Shown: positions 53,084 through 61,300 of the stretch, in pieces
How positions within the stretch are numbered: the stretch's first letter is position 1
Layout of the letters: every line of letters starts with the position of its first letter
Assembly: GCA_044221335.1 (NCBI GenBank)
Contig: JBGAPI010000027.1
Span: 4,568 to 68,567, forward strand
From: JBGAPI01 sp044221335
Lineage (GTDB): Bacteria; Pseudomonadota; Gammaproteobacteria; Xanthomonadales; Ahniellaceae
Direction of reading: 5' to 3'
Length of the DNA: 64,000 nt
Program-made: the position numbers and the translations under genes
Notes under the pieces: generated by a model
What the model was told of the DNA's origin: nothing
What the model saw: the letters and a program-made list of their open reading frames with translations, nothing else
The model's database searches: none

Positions 53084-53864
53084 AGGCGTCTGCGAAGAAG
53101 TTGCGCATCATCGTGAAGCCGCGCTTCGCCGAACGTTCGTTGTAGACGCAGCCCGGCGGCGACTGCTGGTCAGGCTCCGCGAAGCAGTGCACGGTGCCGC
53201 TGAAGTTGACGAACTGCCAGTCGACCTTGGCGTCGGTCATCTCCTTCTGGAAGGCAGCGATCTGCTCGGCCGGCACGTAGCTGTCGTCGGCACCGTTCAT
53301 CGACAGCACCTTCGCCTTGATGTTCTTCGCCTGGCTCGGGTCGTCGGTCGCGAGGTTGCCGTGGAAGGTCGCCACCGCGGCGATGTCGGCTCCGCTGCGG
53401 GCGAGATCCAGCACCGCGGCGCCTCCGAAGCAGAAGCCGACCGCGGCGATATGCTTGCCGTCGATCGGCGCGTTGCCGATCTCGCCACGCAGCGCGGCGA
53501 GCGCGGCGTTGACGCGCTCGGACAGCACCTTGCGGTCCTTGTAGATCGCGCCGATCGTCTTGCCGGCTTCGTCCGCATTCTTCGGACGCACGTCCTTGCC
53601 GAACAGGTCGGCGACCAGGATCACGTAGTCGCTTCCGGCGATGGTCTTGGCCTTGGCGACCGCCGCATCGTTGGCGCCGTACCAGTTCGGCGCCAGCAGG
53701 ACGCCGGGCCGCGGGGTCTTCACCGCGTCGTCGTAGACCAGCACCGAGCGGTACTCCGAGGTGCCGACCTTGTAGCTGACCGCACGTTCCACCATCGCCG
53801 CCTGCGCACCGCCGGCGCCGGCCAGGGCGAGCACCACTCCGATCATCCACTGCATCCGCTTCAT
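53076..53864 (-). CDS. Dienelactone hydrolase-family protein, exported
   Basis: The 262-residue alpha/beta-hydrolase has a signal peptide (MQWMIGVVLALAGAGGAQAA). The Cys nucleophile lies in AVGFCFGGAAVL (about 145), Asp in MNGADDSYVP and His in SGTVHCFAEP. That Cys-Asp-His set is typical of dienelactone hydrolases, although exported members rarely act on chlorocatechol products; the substrate is unknown. AAGGGAG lies upstream of the ATG. The stop region overlaps the end of the hybrid kinase gene. Confidence 0.9.
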   Translation of the reverse strand: MKRMQWMIGVVLALAGAGGAQAAMVERAVSYKVGTSEYRSVLVYDDAVKTPRPGVLLAPNWYGANDAAVAKAKTIAGSDYVILVADLFGKDVRPKNADEAGKTIGAIYKDRKVLSERVNAALAALRGEIGNAPIDGKHIAAVGFCFGGAAVLDLARSGADIAAVATFHGNLATDDPSQAKNIKAKVLSMNGADDSYVPAEQIAAFQKEMTDAKVDWQFVNFSGTVHCFAEPDQQSPPGCVYNERSAKRGFTMMRNFFADAFK

Positions 53865-54045
53865 CGCACTGCTCCCTTGCGTTGGATTGTGGGCTTCGAA
53901 CCCGGGCCGGGCCGCGTGGCCGACGGCGATTCAAGCCGGCGTCATGTAGCGGCCGGCGTAATACGCTATGTTGGCGAAAGCGCGGGCCGCATCCAAGGGC
54001 CACGCGGACTCGTAGCGAACCCATTCCTGTCGAAGCGGACAATTC

Positions 54046-54516
54046 ATGAAACTGAACCAGCTCGTGCTCGCCTCCAGTCTCGCCCTGATCGCCAGTGCGA
54101 CCACCGTGTTTGCCGCCGAGGGTGGCAAGCGCGACCAGATCGACGCGGCGATCTCCTATCGGCAGTCGGTCTATCACGTGATCATCTGGAACTACGCACA
54201 GATGGGCGCGATGGTGAAGGGCAAGACCCCTTACGACGCCGCGGACTACGCCAAGCGCGCCGAGCGCGTCGCCGCGCTGTCGACCCAGCTCGAGGAAGGC
54301 TTCATCCCGAACAGTGCGGGACGCGACAGCACCGAAGCCAAGGCCGAGATCTGGAGCAACTGGGACGACTTCAAGGCCAAGCTCGGCGACTTCGAGCGCG
54401 AGTCCAAGGCGCTCGCCGAGGTCGCGAAGACCGGCAAGCTCGACGACGTGAAGGCCCAGCACGCCAAGGTCGGCGGGACCTGCAAGGCCTGCCATGACAA
54501 GTACAAGGCGGACTGA
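54046..54516 (+). CDS. Cytochrome c'
   Basis: The 156-residue protein has a signal peptide (LVLASSLALIASATTVFA). It has a four-helix-bundle layout with the heme-binding CKACH at the very C-terminus (Cys 146, Cys 149, His 150), as in cytochrome c' / c-556 proteins. These periplasmic hemes bind NO or CO and help to resist nitrosative stress. It is monocistronic, divergent from the dienelactone hydrolase gene with 181 bases between them. Confidence 0.92.
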   Translation: MKLNQLVLASSLALIASATTVFAAEGGKRDQIDAAISYRQSVYHVIIWNYAQMGAMVKGKTPYDAADYAKRAERVAALSTQLEEGFIPNSAGRDSTEAKAEIWSNWDDFKAKLGDFERESKALAEVAKTGKLDDVKAQHAKVGGTCKACHDKYKAD

Positions 54517-54640
54517 TTTCCGCTGCGCGGAAATCAGCAGCGAGTCTGCGGCGGTGATGGAACAGCCGAGGCAAGATTCCTGCTGTGCATCCCGGGCGAA
54601 AATCTCGATCTAGCCAGCTTCAATCCATTCATGCGCTCTT

Positions 54641-54694
54641 GTCACGCGGAGCGTGACTTGGGGAATTTGCGCGGCGCAGCCGCGCAAATTCCCC
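54641..54694. repeat. Two adjacent perfect hairpins between convergent genes
   Basis: GTCACGC-GGA-GCGTGAC (54641-54657) is followed at 54660-54694 by a 16-bp perfect stem GGGGAATTTGCGCGGC / GCCGCGCAAATTCCCC with a three-base loop. They lie between cytochrome c' and the convergent cation-efflux gene. No T-runs follow, so they may act as a two-way transcription barrier or be a mobile palindrome. Confidence 0.75.
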
Positions 54695-54710
54695 GACGGA
54701 GCGCGACAAC

Positions 54711-55619
54711 TCAGTCCTCGCAATCCGGCTCGAAGAAGCACCACTTGATGTCCGGAAAACGGGACTTCAGCTCGGCTTCGACCCGATTGATCTCGTCGAC
54801 CAGGCCGCGGGTGGCGAGATCGCGGCTCATCTCGGCCTTGATCGCGACCATCACGTCCGGCCCCAGCTGCAACGTGATCAGGTTCAGCACCCGCGCGATC
54901 TCCGGGCGGCCGTCGAGGAAGTCGTAGATCGCCTTCTTCATCTGCGGCTCGACGCTCTGGCCGATCAGCAGCGCGTGCACCTCGACCGAGATGAAGATCG
55001 CCACGACCACCAGCAGGACGCCGATCACGATCGAGCCGACGGCGTCGAACAGCGGGTTGCCGGTGACCAGCGTGAGCACCACCGCGAGCAGCGCGAAGGC
55101 GAGGCCCAGCAGCGCGGCGAGGTCCTCGCCGAAGATCACGATCAGCTCGCTCTGGCGGCTGTCCCGGAACCAGCGCCACAGCGAGGCATTGCCGCGCGCC
55201 GCCTTGACCTCGCGCAGGCAGCCCCACATCGAGATCGACTCCATCACCAGGCCGAAGGCGAGCACGCCGATCGCGAGCCAGGGCCACTTCAGCGGCTCCG
55301 GCTCGTGCAGCTTGTGCCACCCCTCGTAGATCGAAAAGATGCCGCCGACCGAAAACAGCAGCAGCGCCACCAGGAACGACCAGAAGTAGATCTCGGCGCC
55401 GTAGCCGAGCGGGAAGTCCGGCGATGGCGGTCGCTTGGCCCGCTTCATGCCGACCAGCAGCAGCGCCTGGTTGCCGCAGTCCGCCAGCGAATGCACGGCT
55501 TCGGCGACCATCGAGCCCGACCCGGTCAGGAAGGCCGCGAACGCTTTTGACACGAAAATCGCGAAATTTGCACCCAACGCAAAGAAAATTGCGCGTAACG
55601 AGTCACCCTTGGCCGCCAT
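54711..55619 (-). CDS. Cation diffusion facilitator family transporter
   Basis: CDF proteins export divalent metals (Zn, Co, Fe, Mn) in exchange for protons. The 302-residue protein has six membrane helices, with the metal site VAEAVHSLADCGNQ in helix 2 and FGEDLAALLGLAFALLAV in helix 5. A cytoplasmic C-terminal domain ends PDIKWCFFEPDCED. The HSxxD motif and GED in place of HxxxD suggest the ZnT9-like branch. Metal choice cannot be told. Confidence 0.88.
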   Translation of the reverse strand: MAAKGDSLRAIFFALGANFAIFVSKAFAAFLTGSGSMVAEAVHSLADCGNQALLLVGMKRAKRPPSPDFPLGYGAEIYFWSFLVALLLFSVGGIFSIYEGWHKLHEPEPLKWPWLAIGVLAFGLVMESISMWGCLREVKAARGNASLWRWFRDSRQSELIVIFGEDLAALLGLAFALLAVVLTLVTGNPLFDAVGSIVIGVLLVVVAIFISVEVHALLIGQSVEPQMKKAIYDFLDGRPEIARVLNLITLQLGPDVMVAIKAEMSRDLATRGLVDEINRVEAELKSRFPDIKWCFFEPDCED

Positions 55620-55727
55620 GTCCGATCCCCGTCCTGATTCGCGAAACAGCGCAGTCTAACATTTTGTTCACGTCAACTTGACCGCAAGACATATTGCAGG
55701 CAGGCTCGGCCGCTGAAGAGGTGAACC

Positions 55728-56489
55728 ATGGCTGCCAAAAAAGCGAAAACCGCGCCGAAGAAGCCAGCGAAGCCCGTGAAACCGGTGAAGAAGATCTCAC
55801 CGAAGGGCGCCAAGGCACCAGCAGCCAAGACAAAACCCGACAGGAAGCCTCCCCCGAAAGCTGTGAAACCAAGCCCGGCGAAAAAGCCGGCGCCGGTCAC
55901 CGCGAAGCCGACGAAACCGGTCACGCTGGCGAAACCGTCCAAACCGGTAGCGGCCCCCATGCCCGTCGCGGCCAAGCCGGCCGCGAAGCCGGTTGCCGCA
56001 CCCGCCAAGCCGGCGCCGGCCCCGGCGAAGCCCGCTGCCTCCGAGAAACCGGCGCCGGTCCAGACCTCCCGCCCGGCCCCCCGAGTCAGCGCCAACACGC
56101 TGGCCACCAAGGTCACTCCCGTCCTGCTGGTCGAACTGATCGAGCCGGTACTGGCATTCTGGGCCCGGATCGGATTCCGCGCGACCGTGGAGGTTCCGGG
56201 AGCGTCCGGGCTCGATTTCGTGATTCTGTCGAATGGCATCACCGAGATCATGTACCAGACCTGGTCCGCGTTGCGAGCCGACCTGCCCGACATGGCAGCA
56301 CGGCAGGCGCAGCCGGACAAGACCTATCTGTTCCTCGAGGTCACCGACCTCGACGCCGTGATCAAGGCGATGGAGTCGCGCTACTCGGTGTTCATGCAGC
56401 GCCGGGAGACCTTCTACGGCTCGATGGAGATCGGCTACCGCGAGCCCGCGGGTCACTACGTCACCTTCGCGCAGTTCAAGGACCGGTAG
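55728..56489 (+). CDS. VOC/glyoxalase-fold protein with a Lys/Pro/Ala-rich N-terminal tail
   Basis: The 253-residue protein has two unlike parts. Residues 1-125 are almost only Lys, Pro, Ala, Val and Thr (for example KKPAKPVKPVKKISPKGAK), like histone H1 or bacterial histone-like tails. Residues about 128-253 form one VOC-type domain (KVTPVLLVELIEPVLAFWARIGFR; YLFLEVTDLDAVIKAM; GSMEIGYREPAGHYVTFAQF). This is a common glyoxalase/bleomycin-resistance fold, but few metal ligands are evident. GAGG lies before the ATG. It is divergent from the cation-efflux gene with 108 bases between. The tail suggests nucleic-acid or surface contact; the function is unknown. Confidence 0.8.
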   Translation: MAAKKAKTAPKKPAKPVKPVKKISPKGAKAPAAKTKPDRKPPPKAVKPSPAKKPAPVTAKPTKPVTLAKPSKPVAAPMPVAAKPAAKPVAAPAKPAPAPAKPAASEKPAPVQTSRPAPRVSANTLATKVTPVLLVELIEPVLAFWARIGFRATVEVPGASGLDFVILSNGITEIMYQTWSALRADLPDMAARQAQPDKTYLFLEVTDLDAVIKAMESRYSVFMQRRETFYGSMEIGYREPAGHYVTFAQFKDR

Positions 56490-56514
56490 GGATTCGCGGC
56501 TGCGCCGCGAGTCC
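56486..56514 (+). repeat. GTAG palindrome supplying the VOC gene's stop
   Basis: GTAG, then GGATTCGCGGC-TGC-GCCGCGAGTCC (one G/T pair). TAG at 56487-56489 is the stop codon. The arm sequence is unlike the GGCGGGCA type but the layout is the same. Confidence 0.75.
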
Positions 56515-56609
56515 TTCACGCCCACCGGGGCCGGGTGGGTGGCGTCGAGTCGAAGCGATTTTCTTTCGCCGACTGCCTGTGCTGGAGCGCGTGCTCGACG
56601 GGTTGCCGG

Positions 56610-56615
56610 TACGCT
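56610..56615 (+). promoter_or_regulatory. -10-like TACGCT six bases before the GNAT start
   Basis: TACGCT, then CCGTCG, then ATG at 56622. No ribosome-binding site is seen. Confidence 0.4.
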
Positions 56616-56621
56616 CCGTCG

Positions 56622-57239
56622 ATGACTATCGACCGCGCCCCACCCAGCCGGCATCACCGCGGCTTCCGGGTCCGCCGGGGCGATCGACCCTGGACGGAAG
56701 CGCTGACGATGAACGACGGCCGCGAGTTCGTCGTCCGGCCGATCGAGCCCGCCGATGCACCCGTGCTGGCGGCGGTGTTCCACCTGCTGACGCCGGAGGA
56801 AGTTCGCTACCGCTTCCTGCATCCGATCAAGGAACTGACCCCGGCGATGCTTCGCCAGCTCACCGAGATCGATCGCCGCCGGGCGATCGCGCTGGTGGTC
56901 GCGGAGCCCGGCGAGCCCGGCACGGCACTGATCGTCGCGGTCGGCAGAGCTGCGATCGAACCGGATCGGCGCGACGCCGAATTCGGGATCATTGTCGGCG
57001 GCCCGCTGTCCGGGCGCGGACTCGGACGTCACCTGCTGAAGCGCCTGCTGCACTGGGCCCGGCTGAAGCGACTCGACACCCTGGGCGGCACCGTGCTCGC
57101 CGACAACGCGCCGATGCTCGAACTTGCGGCGCACCTCGGGTTCAGCCGCGAGCATGTCAGTGGCGAGCCGGGACTGGTCCTTGTCGCAAAGACGCTGAGC
57201 CCCCGCGCGCCAGTGCCGGCAGGGACCGGCGCGCACTGA
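56622..57239 (+). CDS. GNAT-family N-acetyltransferase
   Basis: The 205-residue protein has a variable basic N-terminus of about 35 residues. One GNAT domain follows (FVVRPIEPADAPVLAAVFHLLTPEEVRYRF; acetyl-CoA loop GGPLSGRGLGRHLLKRLL; LADNAPMLELAAHLGF). The RPI...RYRF start is typical of the GNAT domain in Pat/Pka-type protein lysine acetyltransferases, here without the acyl-CoA synthetase-like part. ATG at 56622 is preferred because it lies at the -10 geometry described; an upstream in-frame ATG would add a Cys-rich unlikely stretch. The target is unknown. Confidence 0.8.
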   Translation: MTIDRAPPSRHHRGFRVRRGDRPWTEALTMNDGREFVVRPIEPADAPVLAAVFHLLTPEEVRYRFLHPIKELTPAMLRQLTEIDRRRAIALVVAEPGEPGTALIVAVGRAAIEPDRRDAEFGIIVGGPLSGRGLGRHLLKRLLHWARLKRLDTLGGTVLADNAPMLELAAHLGFSREHVSGEPGLVLVAKTLSPRAPVPAGTGAH

Positions 57240-57321
57240 CCCGATCCCGCGACCTCCGGCACGCCGAGACCACCCCCGCGCCGGGCTAAACTCCGCGCCC
57301 CTCGCGCGACCCTGTGCTCCG

Positions 57322-60300
57322 ATGTCGACCGCCGCCGTCCTCACCCCTCCCCTGCCGCGTGCGACCCAGCGTCGCGCCTACTGGACGACGCCGCCCGGCG
57401 GCGCGCTGGCACTCTCGCTGCTGCAGGCCGCGCAGTCCTCCGGGCGGCTTACCGTGGTCGTGGCACGCGACACCCACGAGGCGCATCGCCTGGAGGCCGA
57501 GATCGGTGCTTTCGCCGGCGACGGCGTCGACGTGCTGCACTTCCCGGACTGGGAAACCCTGCCCTACGACCTGTTCTCGCCGCATCCGGACACGGTCTCG
57601 CAGCGCATCGCCACCCTGTTCCGCCTGCCCGCGGTCAAGCGCGGCGTGCTGGTGGTGCCGGTCGCGACGCTGATGCAGCGCCTGGCGCCGCGGCGCTACA
57701 TCGGCGGCTCCGGACTGGTGCTCGCGATCGGCCAGGAATTCGACCTCGAGGCCGAACGCCGTCGCCTCGACGCCGCCGGCTATCGCCACGTGCCGCAGGC
57801 GATCGAGCCCGGCGAGTACGCGACCCGCGGGGCCCTCCTCGACATCTTTCCGATGGGCTCGGCGGTGCCCTACCGCGTCGAACTGTTCGACCGCAGCATC
57901 GAGACCATCCGCAGCTTCGACCCGGAGACGCAGCGCTCGGAGGCCCAGGTCGACGAGGTGAAGCTGCTGGCCGGTCGCGAGTTCCCCTTGTCCGAGAGCG
58001 CGATCAAGGAGTTCCGCTCGAAGCTCCGCGAGCGCTTCGACTTCGATCCGAAGCGCTGCCCGATCTATGCCGATCTGCGCGAGGGCTCGACCCCGGCGGG
58101 CATCGAGTATTACCTGCCGCTGTTCTTCGACGCGACCGAGACGCTGTTCGACTACCTCGCCGCAGATGCGCTGTTCGCGCTGACACCGGGGGCCTTCGAC
58201 GCCGCCGAGCAGTTCTGGAAGTCGACCGGCGAGCGCTGGGAGCAGCGCCGCCACGACCTCGAGCGGCCGCTGCTGCCGCCCGAGGAGCTCTATCTCGATC
58301 CGCAGCGGCTGCGCGAGCGCCTCAACCAGGCCGAGCGCGTCGAGGTGCTCGCCGCCGGCAGCAACGACCATCAGGTCCCGCTCGGCGCGCAGCCGGCGCC
58401 GACGCTGCCGCTCGCCCGCAAGGACGAGCCGGCCGGCACCGCACTGGCCGGCTTCCTCGGCGCCTACCCCGGTCGCGTGCTGCTGGCGGTCGATTCCGCC
58501 GGGCGTCGCGAGTCGGTGCTGGAGCAGCTGCGGCCGGTCGGCCTCACACCGATCGTGCTGTCCGGCTGGCGGGAATTCCTCGACGGCGATGCGCGCCTCG
58601 CGATCGCCGTGCTGCCGATCGACGACGGCTTCGCGCTCGACGCCCCGACACTGTGCGTGCTGACCGAGCGCCAGCTGTCGCCGGAGCGCGCCCAGCAGGC
58701 GCGGCGCCGGCGCCGCGCCGCGCGCGATCCCGAGGCGATCATCCGCGACCTCGGCGAGCTCGCGATCGGCAGTCCGGTGGTGCACGTCGACCACGGCGTC
58801 GGTCGCTACCAGGGCCTGATCAAGCTGTCGATCGGCGGCAGCGACGGCGAGTTCCTGGCGATCGAATACGCCAAGCAGGACAAGCTCTACGTGCCGGTCG
58901 CGCAGCTGTCGCTGGTGTCGCGCTACACCGGCACCGCGCCCGAGCTGGCGCCCCTGCATTCGCTCGGCGGCGACGCCTGGGACCGGGCCAAGAAGAAGGC
59001 GGCGGAAAAGGTCCGAGACGTCGCCGCCGAGCTGCTCGACATCTACGCCCGCCGCGAGGCGCGGGTCGGCAATGCGATCCCGCTCGACGCGGCGCTGTAC
59101 CAGCAGTTCGCCAGCGCCTTCCCGTTCGAGGAGACGCCGGACCAGATGACCGCGATCAGCGCCGTCCTCGACGACCTCGGCCGCGCGCGGCCGATGGACC
59201 GCGTCGTCTGCGGCGACGTCGGCTTCGGCAAGACCGAGGTCGCGGTGCGTGCCGCGTTCGCGGTCGCGCAGGCGGGCCGCCAGGTCGCCCTGCTGGTGCC
59301 GACGACGCTGCTCGCCGAGCAGCACTTCCGCAACTTCCGCGATCGCTTCGCCGACTGGCCGATCCGCGTCGAAGTGCTGTCGCGCTTCAAGGCGAAGAAG
59401 GAGATCGACGAGGCGCTCAAGCGGATCGAGAGCGGCGCGATCGACATCGTCGTCGGCACCCACAAGCTGCTGTCGCCGGAACTGCGCTTCAAGGACCTCG
59501 GCCTCGTCATCGTCGACGAGGAGCAGCGCTTCGGCGTGCGCCAGAAGGAGCAGCTGAAGAAGCTGCGCGCCGAGGTGGACCTGCTCACGCTGACCGCGAC
59601 GCCGATCCCGCGCACGCTGAACATGGCCATGGCGGGGCTGCGCGACCTGTCGATCATCGCCACGCCACCGGCGCACCGGCTGGCGGTGCAGACCTTCATC
59701 ACGCCCTGGGACACCGCGCAGCTGCGCGAGGCATTCCAGCGCGAGCTGTCGCGCGGCGGTCAGGTCTACTTCCTGCACAACGAGGTCGAGACCATCGAGA
59801 AGATCACCCGCGAGCTGGCCGAGCTGGTGCCGGACGCGCGGATCCGCTACGCCCACGGCCAGATGCCGGAGCGCGAGCTCGAGCAGGCGATGTTCGATTT
59901 CTACCGGCAGCGCTTCAACGTGCTGGTCGCGACCACCATCATCGAGTCGGGCATCGACGTGCCCAGCGCCAACACCATCATCATCAACCGCGCCGACCGC
60001 TTCGGTCTCGCCCAGCTGCACCAGCTGCGCGGCCGCGTCGGCCGCTCCCACCACCGCGCCTTCGCCTACCTCGTCGTACCGGACAAGAAGGCGATGACCG
60101 CCGACGCGGTGAAGCGCCTCGATGCGCTGGCCTCGCTGGAAGAGCTCGGCGCCGGCTTCACGCTCGCCACCCACGACCTCGAGATCCGCGGCGCCGGCGA
60201 ACTGCTCGGCGAGGAGCAGTCCGGCCAGATCCAGGAGGTCGGCTTCGCGCTCTACAACGAGCTGCTGGCGCGCGCGGTCGCCGCGCTGAAGTCGGGGAAG

Positions 60301-60765
60301 ATGCCGGAGCTGGATCTGTCGTCCGCCGACCGCGCGGAAGTCGAGCTGCACCTGCCGGCGCTGCTGCCGGACGACTACGTCGACGACGTCCACACCCGCC
60401 TGGTGCTGTACAAGCGCATCGCCAGCGCGCGCGACGACGGCGAGCTCACCGACCTCGCCGGCGAACTGGTCGACCGCTTCGGCCCGCTGCCGGAGCCGAC
60501 CCGGAACCTGATCAGCACCGCACGGATGAAACTCGTCGCCGACGCGCTCGGCATCCGCAAGCTCGAACTCGGCCCGCTCGGCGGCCGCGTGCTGTTCCGC
60601 CCCAAGCCCAACGTCGACCCGCTGACCGTGATCAAGCTGGTGCAGCGCGAGCCGAAGACCTACGCGCTCGACGGCCAGGACAAGCTGAAGCTGCGGATGC
60701 CCTTGCCGGGGGCCGCGGAGCGCTTGCAGGCGGGTCAGGACGTGCTGAACCGGCTGCGCGGCTGA
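57322..60765 (+). CDS. mfd: Transcription-repair coupling factor Mfd
   Basis: Mfd removes RNA polymerase stalled at lesions and recruits UvrA. The 1147-residue protein has the UvrB-homologous N-terminal domains (about 1-330) and the RNA-polymerase-interacting domain (about 470-545: GSPVVHVDHGVGRYQGL...VPVAQLSLVSRY). The translocase has Walker A GDVGFGKTE (about 630-638), DEEQRFGVRQKEQLKKL, TATPIPRTLNMAM, ESGIDVPSANT and QLHQLRGRVGRS. A C-terminal TRCF domain ends it. Length is normal. ATG at 57322 has no strong ribosome-binding site; TAAACT at about 57287 could be its -10. Confidence 0.97.
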   Translation: MSTAAVLTPPLPRATQRRAYWTTPPGGALALSLLQAAQSSGRLTVVVARDTHEAHRLEAEIGAFAGDGVDVLHFPDWETLPYDLFSPHPDTVSQRIATLFRLPAVKRGVLVVPVATLMQRLAPRRYIGGSGLVLAIGQEFDLEAERRRLDAAGYRHVPQAIEPGEYATRGALLDIFPMGSAVPYRVELFDRSIETIRSFDPETQRSEAQVDEVKLLAGREFPLSESAIKEFRSKLRERFDFDPKRCPIYADLREGSTPAGIEYYLPLFFDATETLFDYLAADALFALTPGAFDAAEQFWKSTGERWEQRRHDLERPLLPPEELYLDPQRLRERLNQAERVEVLAAGSNDHQVPLGAQPAPTLPLARKDEPAGTALAGFLGAYPGRVLLAVDSAGRRESVLEQLRPVGLTPIVLSGWREFLDGDARLAIAVLPIDDGFALDAPTLCVLTERQLSPERAQQARRRRRAARDPEAIIRDLGELAIGSPVVHVDHGVGRYQGLIKLSIGGSDGEFLAIEYAKQDKLYVPVAQLSLVSRYTGTAPELAPLHSLGGDAWDRAKKKAAEKVRDVAAELLDIYARREARVGNAIPLDAALYQQFASAFPFEETPDQMTAISAVLDDLGRARPMDRVVCGDVGFGKTEVAVRAAFAVAQAGRQVALLVPTTLLAEQHFRNFRDRFADWPIRVEVLSRFKAKKEIDEALKRIESGAIDIVVGTHKLLSPELRFKDLGLVIVDEEQRFGVRQKEQLKKLRAEVDLLTLTATPIPRTLNMAMAGLRDLSIIATPPAHRLAVQTFITPWDTAQLREAFQRELSRGGQVYFLHNEVETIEKITRELAELVPDARIRYAHGQMPERELEQAMFDFYRQRFNVLVATTIIESGIDVPSANTIIINRADRFGLAQLHQLRGRVGRSHHRAFAYLVVPDKKAMTADAVKRLDALASLEELGAGFTLATHDLEIRGAGELLGEEQSGQIQEVGFALYNELLARAVAALKSGKMPELDLSSADRAEVELHLPALLPDDYVDDVHTRLVLYKRIASARDDGELTDLAGELVDRFGPLPEPTRNLISTARMKLVADALGIRKLELGPLGGRVLFRPKPNVDPLTVIKLVQREPKTYALDGQDKLKLRMPLPGAAERLQAGQDVLNRLRG

Positions 60766-61300
60766 GCTGGACTCGGGCTGGGCGACCGAGATCCCGTCAT
60801 GGCGAGCGCAGCGAAGCCATCCAGCGCCTATGCTCTACGAAGGAACAGTGCAAGCGCATAGGCGCTGGATGGCTTCGTCGTCGCTGCGCTCCACCTCGCA
60901 ATGACGGGGTCGCAGGGTGCGTCTCGGCGCATCGAGCGCACCACGCATGGATCGGCAACACCATTCGATCACCGCGAAAGCTCTACTGGGCCCGGGGCCC
61001 CGTCGGAGCGACCGGATGTTTCGAAGCGGCGACGAGGCGCCTGGTGCAGGACAGGCGCCGCCGACGGCTTCGCGAGGCCCTGCTCGTCCTCGGTCGGACG
61101 CCAACAACGTCTGCATGTCGACGAAGCGCTTCGTCGCAAGGAACTGACGATGAAGCACTTTTCCCCGGTGCCAAAACTGTCACAATCGATGGAGCAGCGT
61201 GATTAAAGTTCGGGCACAAGGAAGCGTGCATGACCCGACGACGCGCGCTGCGCCGACCGTCGCCCCGGCGGAACGGCAACCTTCTGGAGGAGCGTGATTC
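60766..61300. other. Gap between mfd and the TonB receptor gene
   Basis: These 535 bases carry no credible gene. A CATTGCGAG inverted-repeat element fills 60795-60906. The rest is ordinary high-GC sequence until an AT-richer pocket at about 61160-61210 (CAAAACTGTCACAATCGATG...GTGATTAAAG), which is the likely promoter region of the receptor gene. GGAGGAG at 61286-61292 is its ribosome-binding site. Confidence 0.6.
60795..60906. repeat. CATTGCGAG inverted-repeat element, copy 4
   Basis: The arms run from CGTCATGGCGAGCGCAGCGA to the reverse-complement end CTCGCAATGACG, 112 bases in all. The core itself is a smaller inverted repeat (GCGCCTATGC...GCATAGGCGC). Confidence 0.85.

Noticed and set aside
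60983..61206. Small genes in the gap before the TonB receptor
   Set aside because: Several short frames exist, but none has a ribosome-binding site or protein-like composition.
61160..61210. Third copy of the GGTGACA/TGTCACC operator upstream of the TonB receptor
   Set aside because: Only the right half-site (CTGTCAC) is present; the left half does not match.
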